This document shows, in pieces, positions 5,104-5,810 of a stretch of 5,810 nt of DNA (position 1 is its first letter; every line of letters begins with the position of its first letter). The notes below the pieces were generated by a model that was not told where the DNA came from, searched no databases, and saw only the letters and a program-made list of their open reading frames with translations. A program made the translations under genes and the position numbers. The stretch comes from CAYZZA01 sp964482685 (GTDB taxonomy: Bacteria > Bacillota > Bacilli > Lactobacillales > Carnobacteriaceae_A), in contig CAYZZA010000069.1 in assembly GCA_964482685.1 (NCBI GenBank), positions 1 through 5,810 of the forward strand, read 5' to 3'.

Positions 5104-5810
5104 TTATTTTAAAATGATTTCTTTGTATAAGGCAGCGTTTTCTTTGCCAAATAAGATTTCAATAATTTTCTCTTTGTACAATGCTACGTCTATTTTCATT
5201 GGCACATAGGCATTTTTGACTAGATCCCAGTTTCCAGCAAGATCCACAATGGTTTGTCCGTAGGCCAATTCACTGTCTGTGACACAACGTAAGTTGGCGT
5301 GTGTGACTTCTGTGTAGATTTCTGGATACAAGTACCCGACAACGGCCATCAAGTCATGAACCGCAGCTCCTACGTATCGGTTGTTTTTCCAGTAGCTGCC
5401 TAGGTAGTCTTGCATCATGTCATTGATGACTTCTCCTAGTTCACCACCGATGTATTTCATGAAAGCCAAGTCGTTCATATCGGTAATCCCTTGATGTGTG
5501 ATATCTAGCCCAATCATATAAATGGGTAAGTGTGGCCCAAGAACATCAAACACTAAGTCAACTGCTGTTGGGTCAAACCAGTAGTTGAATTCGGCTACTG
5601 GAGTCACGTTGCCTTTGTAGACGCCGCCTCCCATAGAATGGATGGAACGTACTTTTTTCATTGTCTCAGGGTCTTTGTCCACACAAAGGGCAATGTTTGT
5701 AAGTGGTCCAATCGTAATCAAATCAATTTCACCTGGATGAGCTTTGACGGTTTCTAAGATAAAGTCGACAGCTGATTGCTCTGCGTAGACAGAATCGTCA
5801 ATCGGCAAGA
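5104..5810 (-). CDS. Inosine/uridine-type nucleoside hydrolase, 5' end outside the window
   Basis: The visible 234-residue C-terminal part belongs to the inosine-uridine nucleoside hydrolase family, which splits the N-glycosidic bond of (deoxy)ribonucleosides into base and sugar, probably in the cytoplasm. Conserved blocks are GPLTNIAL (34-41 of the visible part), MGGGV...GNVTPVAEFNYWFDP (59-80), DITHQG (102-107) and VHDLMAVVGYLYPEIY (150-165). The last contains the His-Asp pair of the active site. The family's N-terminal calcium/ribose-binding DxDxxxDD motif is missing because about 80 residues lie beyond the edge. A TTG codon at 5808 is internal, since the residues after it match the mid-protein LPxP...AVDFI region. 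The gene is co-directional with the S component and 29 nt upstream of it. Preference for purine, pyrimidine or modified nucleosides cannot be told from what is visible. Confidence 0.95.
   Translation of the reverse strand, partial: LPIDDSVYAEQSAVDFILETVKAHPGEIDLITIGPLTNIALCVDKDPETMKKVRSIHSMGGGVYKGNVTPVAEFNYWFDPTAVDLVFDVLGPHLPIYMIGLDITHQGITDMNDLAFMKYIGGELGEVINDMMQDYLGSYWKNNRYVGAAVHDLMAVVGYLYPEIYTEVTHANLRCVTDSELAYGQTIVDLAGNWDLVKNAYVPMKIDVALYKEKIIEILFGKENAALYKEIILK

Noticed and set aside
5806..5808. TTG as start of a 234-residue hydrolase
   Set aside because: Family comparison shows the following residues are mid-protein and the N-terminal metal-binding motif is still missing, so the gene continues beyond the window.
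1..5810. Mobile element, CRISPR array or tRNA
   Set aside because: No transposase or integrase, no terminal inverted repeats with duplications, no spaced repeats of CRISPR length and no cloverleaf seen.

Overview
The window looks like a piece of a moderately AT-rich Bacillota (Firmicutes) chromosome. Ribosome-binding sites are strong and purine-rich, genes overlap by a few bases, and intrinsic terminators have clear U-tracts. An ECF-type (energy-coupling factor) vitamin/nucleoside importer is typical of that phylum. TGA is read as a stop at the end of the EcfT gene, so the mycoplasma code (TGA = Trp) does not apply. I cannot name a genus from this sequence.

All convincing genes lie on the minus strand, so the window is best read from right to left. 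The right end (5808 to 5104) is the C-terminal three quarters of an inosine/uridine-type nucleoside hydrolase, cut by the window edge. It is followed after 29 nt by a six-helix ECF substrate-binding (S) component, and then by a strong intrinsic terminator at about 4398-4346. Next comes a roughly 290-nt gene-free leader with two overlapping inverted repeats (a possible H-type pseudoknot), four copies of a 14-bp AT-rich repeat and a 9-bp hairpin beside the next ribosome-binding site. The second gene block is tightly coupled: EcfT, two ECF ATPases and a 12-helix MFS transporter. Its junctions are a 4-bp overlap, an 8-bp overlap and a 3-nt gap. It ends in a second intrinsic terminator at 478-447. 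The remaining left 440 bases are very AT-rich and hold a three-unit 19-bp tandem repeat. They also hold a tentative promoter and ribosome-binding site for another minus-strand gene, of which only the first 13 codons are visible.

Together the genes make a plausible nucleoside-type salvage system. A complete, dedicated ECF importer (S + T + A + A) would bring in a nucleoside-like or nucleobase-containing compound, a nucleoside hydrolase would split it into base and sugar, and an MFS carrier could export or exchange a product. The substrate cannot be read from the sequence. Ordinary nucleosides are the simple guess, and a queuosine-type modified nucleoside is an alternative. The points most worth following up are the terminator-plus-structured-leader that separates the S component from its energizing module, and the degenerate ABC signature (LPIGL in place of LSGGQ) in one of the two ATPases.
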